Origin: Desulfovibrio sp.
GTDB lineage: Bacteria > Desulfobacterota > Desulfovibrionia > Desulfovibrionales > Desulfovibrionaceae
Length of the DNA stretch: 10,000 bases
Reading direction: 5' to 3'
Assembly (NCBI GenBank): GCA_020217165.1
Contig: JAIWOE010000002.1
Location: forward strand, 1-10,000
Shown here: one piece after another, positions 5,647-10,000 of the stretch
How the letters are laid out: every line of letters starts with the position of its first letter
Numbering within the stretch: position 1 is the stretch's first letter
Notes under the pieces: generated by a model
What the model was told of the DNA's origin: nothing
Databases searched by the model: none
Seen by the model: the letters and a program-made list of their open reading frames with translations, nothing else
Program-made: the position numbers and the translations under genes

Positions 5647-8358
5647 ATGATTGCCCTCCCAGGGAAACAGTTTTTCTTGACGGCCTGGCGGTTTTTACTC
5701 CCTGCCACCCTGCTGTTGCTGGCCTGGTCCGTCCTCCAGGCCAGGGCGGAGCAGGTAGTTCACCGCGACCCCCTGTGGCGGCACGTCCTGTACCTGAATT
5801 CCTATCAAAACGGCTACAGCTGGTCCGACTCCATCCTGGAGGGCGCGCGGGAGGCATTTCAGAACGCCACCTACCGCGTGGACCTGCAGGTGGAATACCT
5901 GGACGCCAAAAAATACTCCCTAGAAACCACACAGGACATCTATACGGAACTCTTCAAGAAAAAATTCGAAGGGCAGACCTTCCACGCCATCATGGTCTCG
6001 GACAACAATGCCTATGACTACATCCTGAGCCATGGAGACGAGCTGTTTCCCGGCGTGCCCGTGGTTTTTTCCGGCATCAACGACTTCCAACCTGAGGACC
6101 TCTTCGGCAAACCCAATGTCACCGGGGTGCTGGAGTACGTCCCGGCCCGGGAAACCCTGGAAGTGGCGCGCAAGCTCCATCCATATCGGCCCACCGTTCA
6201 TGTGCTGGGGGACACGTCCCTCACCAACCGGGCCATCACGGCCCAGGTGCGGGAGGCGGCCTCGCACTTTTCCCACATCATGCGCTTTACCTATCACGAA
6301 ATCACCTCCTTTGCTGATCTGAACAACGTCCTCAAGCAGCTTGACGATCAGTGCCTCATCTTCTTCATCCCCTTTTACATTGCAGAGGGTGGGCACAGCC
6401 ACACGGTGGAGAATGTACTGGAATACATCTACAACAACACCACCGCCCCCATTTACACCAGCTGGCTCTTCTTCCTTGGCCACGGTGCATTGGGAGGACG
6501 CCTGCTTGACGGCAAACAGCAGGGACACGCCGCCGCGGAAATGGTGGTGCGTATTTTCAATGGGGAAAATCCCTGGGATATCCCCGTCCTTCCCGGCACG
6601 CCCAACGAGTTTATCTTTGACTATAATGTCATGAAAAAACTCCATATTCGTGAGAACATGCTCCCCAAGGGCAGCCTGCTTATCAACGAGCCGCCGCCTT
6701 TTTATGAGCTGGACAAGCAGGTGTTCTGGACCCTCATGGGCAGCATGGTCGCCATGGGCACGGTGCTGGTGCTGCTGGCCCGCACCATTGTGCAGCGCCG
6801 CAGGGTGGAGCAGCAGGTGGTGGACCAACTCTCCTTCATGCGCCTGCTCATGGACAACATCCCCCAGCTCGTTTACTGGAAAGACAAAGAGTGTCGGTAT
6901 CTTGGGGCAAACAGATCCTTTGTGGAATTCTTTCATCTGGGTGACCCGGACTCTGTGGTGGGCCTGACCAACCGCGACCTCATGTCCAGCGACCATTACG
7001 CTGTGCGCGGCGAGGCCGAGGACCGGGAGGTCATGGCGTCCAATCAGGCCAAGCACAAGATGATTTGGAATGTAGACCGCCGCGATGACGTCCCCGTGAC
7101 CCTGGAGGTGAGCAAGGTCCCCCTGCATGACAAAAGCGGCGCCGTGGTGGGCGTGCTCTCCTCCGCCGAGGACATCACCCGCCGCGTGAGCCTGGAACGC
7201 CAGCTGCTGCAATCGCAGAAAATGGAGGCCATCGGGGCCTTCGCAAGCGGCATTGCCCACGATTTCAACAACCTGCTGACGACCATCACCAACTCCATCG
7301 AGCTGGCCATGCTGGATATCCCTCCTGACGCCGAGGCCGCTGACGATTCTGCCCGGGCCCTGAAGGCCGCCCGTCAGGGCCGTGATCTGGTGCGCCAGCT
7401 GCTCACGTACACCCGCCCCACCCGCGAAGGCCTGGAGCCCACCGACGTGGCCCGGGTGGTGCGCGACGCCGTGAGTCTGGTCCGCGCCAGTCTGCCGGCG
7501 GCCATCCGCCTGGAGGAGGACCTGCCCGACGAGCTGCCCCTGTGTCTGGTGAACCCGGCCCAGATCCGCCAGATTGTCATGAATCTGTGTTCCAACGCCT
7601 ACCAGGCCATGCGCCAGTCCGGCGGCACCATCGCCGTCAGCCTGGATTTGGTGGACATTTCCGACGACCGCGCCGACGTGCTGCGTCTGACGCAGGGTCC
7701 CTATCTGCGCCTGGCCGTGCAAGACACAGGGCCGGGCATCTCCCCGGACATCATGAACAAAATTTTTGATCCCTTCTTCACCACCAAGGACAAGGGCGAA
7801 GGCACCGGCCTGGGCCTGGCCGTGGTGCAAGGCATTGTGGCGGCCCACAAAGGCACGGTCACCCTCAGCAGCACTCCCCATGTGCGCACGGTGTTCGATA
7901 TTTTCCTGCCATTCCTGGAAGAAGACGCGGTGCTGGGCCCGGTGGAGGAACTGCGGGCCGTGCCAGGCACGCAGTCCATCCTGTTCCTGGAAGACAACCA
8001 GGACCAGCTGCGCACCATCCCCCGGGCCCTCACGCGCCTAGGGTATACAGTGCAGGCCTTCCCGGCGGCGGCCGAGGCCCTGGAAGCCCTGGCCGGCACC
8101 GTGGGGGGACGCATGGGCTACGACGTGGTGGTGACGGACTACGACATGCCGGACATTAACGGCGCCGAATTCGCCCGCGCCCTGGAGCAGCTGTTCCCGG
8201 ACATCCCGGTGATCATGGTCTCCGGCCGCGGCACGGCCCTGGAGGCCGCGCGCACCGTGGCGGCCATCAAGCACGTGCTGCTCAAGCCCTACAACGTGGC
8301 GGACCTGACGCGGGTCATCCAGGAGGTGGTGGGGAAATGTCCCGCCGCCAGTGCATGA
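5647..8358 (+). CDS. Membrane hybrid histidine kinase with periplasmic ABC-type substrate-binding sensor, PAS and receiver domain
   Basis: This 903-residue sensor kinase has a signal or anchor segment at about 10-34 (hydrophobic, then ARA-E). A periplasmic domain at about 45-350 resembles the ABC_sub_bind family (HVLYLNSYQNGYSWS, MVSDNNAYDYI, PVVFSGIND). A transmembrane helix lies at about 358-380, with no evident HAMP domain. A PAS domain at about 395-515 follows (MDNIPQLVYWKDKECRYLGAN, then SSAEDITRR). The HisKA phospho-histidine is H538 (GIAHDFNNLL). The ATPase domain has the N box with N646 and N650, DTGPGI (693-698), FDPFFTTK (707-714) and GTGLGLA (719-725). The C-terminal receiver (about 777-895) has E782-D783, phosphoacceptor D831 (TDYDMPDING), S859 and K880. 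All catalytic residues are present. It likely binds a small molecule in the periplasm and phosphorylates its own receiver. The ATG at 5647 was chosen because a signal peptide follows directly, although no good ribosome site is visible. An in-frame ATG at 5548 would add 33 residues overlapping the adaptor start. It is divergent from the efflux operon and has no DNA-binding output. Confidence 0.92.
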   Translation: MIALPGKQFFLTAWRFLLPATLLLLAWSVLQARAEQVVHRDPLWRHVLYLNSYQNGYSWSDSILEGAREAFQNATYRVDLQVEYLDAKKYSLETTQDIYTELFKKKFEGQTFHAIMVSDNNAYDYILSHGDELFPGVPVVFSGINDFQPEDLFGKPNVTGVLEYVPARETLEVARKLHPYRPTVHVLGDTSLTNRAITAQVREAASHFSHIMRFTYHEITSFADLNNVLKQLDDQCLIFFIPFYIAEGGHSHTVENVLEYIYNNTTAPIYTSWLFFLGHGALGGRLLDGKQQGHAAAEMVVRIFNGENPWDIPVLPGTPNEFIFDYNVMKKLHIRENMLPKGSLLINEPPPFYELDKQVFWTLMGSMVAMGTVLVLLARTIVQRRRVEQQVVDQLSFMRLLMDNIPQLVYWKDKECRYLGANRSFVEFFHLGDPDSVVGLTNRDLMSSDHYAVRGEAEDREVMASNQAKHKMIWNVDRRDDVPVTLEVSKVPLHDKSGAVVGVLSSAEDITRRVSLERQLLQSQKMEAIGAFASGIAHDFNNLLTTITNSIELAMLDIPPDAEAADDSARALKAARQGRDLVRQLLTYTRPTREGLEPTDVARVVRDAVSLVRASLPAAIRLEEDLPDELPLCLVNPAQIRQIVMNLCSNAYQAMRQSGGTIAVSLDLVDISDDRADVLRLTQGPYLRLAVQDTGPGISPDIMNKIFDPFFTTKDKGEGTGLGLAVVQGIVAAHKGTVTLSSTPHVRTVFDIFLPFLEEDAVLGPVEELRAVPGTQSILFLEDNQDQLRTIPRALTRLGYTVQAFPAAAEALEALAGTVGGRMGYDVVVTDYDMPDINGAEFARALEQLFPDIPVIMVSGRGTALEAARTVAAIKHVLLKPYNVADLTRVIQEVVGKCPAASA

Positions 8359-8362
8359 GGCC

Positions 8363-10000
8363 TCACTTGCTCGTCATCACCCACACCCCGGTCCAGCCCT
8401 CCTCCGGCGGGGAGGATGGGGGGATGGCGAACAGCTCGCGGCATTTTTCGGCGTAGGCGGCTGCGGCAGGATCCTGGCCGGCAATGGCCTCGAAGAAACG
8501 GCTGGCCGCCGACAGCTCGCCGGCGTAGAAGGCGTCCAGGCCCTGGCGGAACTGCCCCAAGGCCTCGGCCCGGGCTGGAAGTTGCGCCCGGTCCAGCAGC
8601 TCATATACCACCACCGGCCGGGCCTTGCCCTTCACCTGCACGCGGCCCAGCTCGCGAAAATGCGCGAGGGCTTCCAGGGCTGGCTCGCAGGCCTCCTTGG
8701 ACGCCGCCGAACACATGGTGTACGTGCCAAACTGTTTGTTCAATGATTCCAGACGCGCCGCTAGGTTCACCGCATCCGAGATCATGGTGTAATCAAACCG
8801 CGTGCTGGAACCCAGGTTGCCCACGATGGCCTCCCCCGTGTTGACCCCGATGCGCATGCGTGGCGCGGTCCCCAGCCGGGCCTGGTAGTCCGGACGCAGG
8901 GCCTCCAGGCGCTGCTGACAGCGCAGGGCGGCCCGCAGGGCGCGGGTGGCATGGTCCGGCTGGTCCAGGGGGGCGTTCCAGAAGGCGATGATGGCATCGC
9001 CCTCGTATTTGTCCACGGTGCCGCCTTCATCCAGGATGATGTCCGTCATGGCCGAGAGGTAGTCGTTCAAAAAGCGCGTGACCGTCTCGGCGTCCAGGTT
9101 TTCGGACAGGGTGGTGAAGCCTTCCAGGTCCGAAAAAAAGATGGAGAGCATGCGCCGCTCCCCGCCCAGGCGCAACTTTTCCGGGTGCTGGATCAGTTCC
9201 TCAATGACGGCCGGGTGCAGATACTGCTGGAAGGCGTTCTTGATGAAGCGTTTTTGCTGGCCCTCCAAGGCATAGTTCATCAGCGCGCTCAGGGTGAAGG
9301 CCCCCAGCGCCCCGGCCACGGGGCCCACCATGGGCAGCCACACCCCTGCCTGGTAGGCCGCAAAGCAGCCCAGCACCGGCAGTGGCACCACCACCGCCAG
9401 GGCCGCGGCCTGACTCCAGGCCGAGATCAGCAGGTTGCCCGCCAGGCCCGCCAGCAGGCAGCACCCCAACACCGTGGCCCAGGCCAGCAGGGGGTCGGCC
9501 TTGCGCAGGGCGTCTCCGGAAAGAAGGTTGTCCAGCAGGGTGGCCCAGAACTCCACCCCCGGATACGCCCCGCCCACGGGGGCGGTCCGCAGATCCATGA
9601 GCCCGGGAGCGGAGAATCCAAAGAAGACGTGCCGATTGCGGAAGGCCTCTCCCTGGAGGAGCAGCGGCGGCAGACCAGGGGGCGCCGTGGTGGGGTCCAT
9701 GGCCTGGAGCACCTGAGCGGCGCTGAAGGCCGTGTGCGTACCAGCTGGCCCCCGGAATCGCAGCAGGGCTTGGGCGGACTCGTCAATGGGGATGCGGACC
9801 CCATCCACCTCAAAATATTTTTCCTTGAAATTCAAACTGATCCAGCGTTTCTCCACCCCCACCAGCAGGGGCGCCAGGCCAAGGGAGGGCACCACGTGCC
9901 CATCAAAGAGGGAGATGAGGGGCACCCAGCGCACCACCCCATCCTCGCCGCCCCTGGCCTGCACGGTGCCAAGCATGGCCAGGGCGTTGCCCAGTTCGGG
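8363..10000 (-). CDS. CHASE2-domain class III adenylate cyclase (N-terminus outside window)
   Basis: 545 residues are visible, and the frame stays open to the window edge, so the Met codon at 9976 is internal. Counting from the edge, residues 1 to about 160 are the end of an extracytoplasmic CHASE2 sensor (EDGVVRWVPL, FRGPAG, VFFGFSAPGLMDLRTAPVG, YPGVEFWA). Three membrane helices follow at about 172-192, 195-215 and 220-243. The catalytic domain spans about 283-465. Metal-binding aspartates are D291 (FFSDLEGFT) and D335 (KYEGDAIIAF). K331 and T405 are the adenine-selecting pair of class IIIb enzymes, and N412 and R416 (VNLAARLE) are the transition-state residues. The site is therefore complete, and cAMP synthesis from ATP is predicted rather than cGMP. 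The tail (about 470-545) has a helical, TPR-like stretch and the WTGVWVMTSK ending common in this family. The TGA at 8365-8363 lies 4 nt from the kinase stop on the other strand. The sensed signal is unknown. Confidence 0.92.
   Translation of the reverse strand, partial: PELGNALAMLGTVQARGGEDGVVRWVPLISLFDGHVVPSLGLAPLLVGVEKRWISLNFKEKYFEVDGVRIPIDESAQALLRFRGPAGTHTAFSAAQVLQAMDPTTAPPGLPPLLLQGEAFRNRHVFFGFSAPGLMDLRTAPVGGAYPGVEFWATLLDNLLSGDALRKADPLLAWATVLGCCLLAGLAGNLLISAWSQAAALAVVVPLPVLGCFAAYQAGVWLPMVGPVAGALGAFTLSALMNYALEGQQKRFIKNAFQQYLHPAVIEELIQHPEKLRLGGERRMLSIFFSDLEGFTTLSENLDAETVTRFLNDYLSAMTDIILDEGGTVDKYEGDAIIAFWNAPLDQPDHATRALRAALRCQQRLEALRPDYQARLGTAPRMRIGVNTGEAIVGNLGSSTRFDYTMISDAVNLAARLESLNKQFGTYTMCSAASKEACEPALEALAHFRELGRVQVKGKARPVVVYELLDRAQLPARAEALGQFRQGLDAFYAGELSAASRFFEAIAGQDPAAAAYAEKCRELFAIPPSSPPEEGWTGVWVMTSK

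Noticed and set aside
5920..7881. A 653-codon antisense open frame opposite the hybrid kinase
   Set aside because: It is the mirror of a gene with every kinase motif intact, and its translation shows no recognisable fold or motif.
8398..8415. A CCTCC...GGAGG hairpin near the convergent stops, as a possible terminator
   Set aside because: It lies within the cyclase coding sequence, the stem has a bulge, and no T-run follows on either strand.

Overview
The window is GC-rich and gene-dense, with strongly G/C-biased third codon positions. The gene types resemble a Desulfovibrio-like deltaproteobacterium: a periplasmic-binding-domain hybrid kinase, a lone receiver protein, an RND pump and a CHASE2 cyclase. 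That placement is inferred from gene style and composition. No rRNA, tRNA or marker gene confirms it.

Layout. (1) Positions 1-230 (+) hold the C-terminal end of a protein that starts outside the window. It is followed after 22 nt by a stand-alone CheY-like receiver protein (253-729, +). A strong hairpin plus T-run (801-838) closes this unit. (2) Facing it is a minus-strand RND efflux unit, transcribed as periplasmic adaptor (5568-4207), then a 174-nt gap, then inner-membrane pump (4032-862). It ends at the same hairpin, which looks bidirectional. (3) Divergent from the adaptor, across about 78 nt, is a 903-residue membrane hybrid histidine kinase (5647-8358, +) with a periplasmic ABC-type substrate-binding sensor, PAS, HisKA, HATPase and receiver domains. 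(4) A class III adenylate cyclase with a CHASE2 sensor and three membrane segments (8363 to beyond 10000, -) converges on the kinase with only 4 nt between stop codons.

How they may work together. The adaptor and pump should form a tripartite drug or solvent efflux system, using an outer-membrane channel encoded elsewhere. The divergent hybrid kinase is the only candidate local sensor for the pump, but it carries no DNA-binding output, so a phosphotransfer partner outside the window would be needed. The lone receiver and the cyclase are separate signalling outputs, one through protein interaction and one through cAMP. The region is rich in signal transduction but contains no mobile element, CRISPR array, RNA gene or clearly novel system that I can support. 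Very long antisense open frames opposite the pump, adaptor and kinase are composition-driven shadows and are not annotated.
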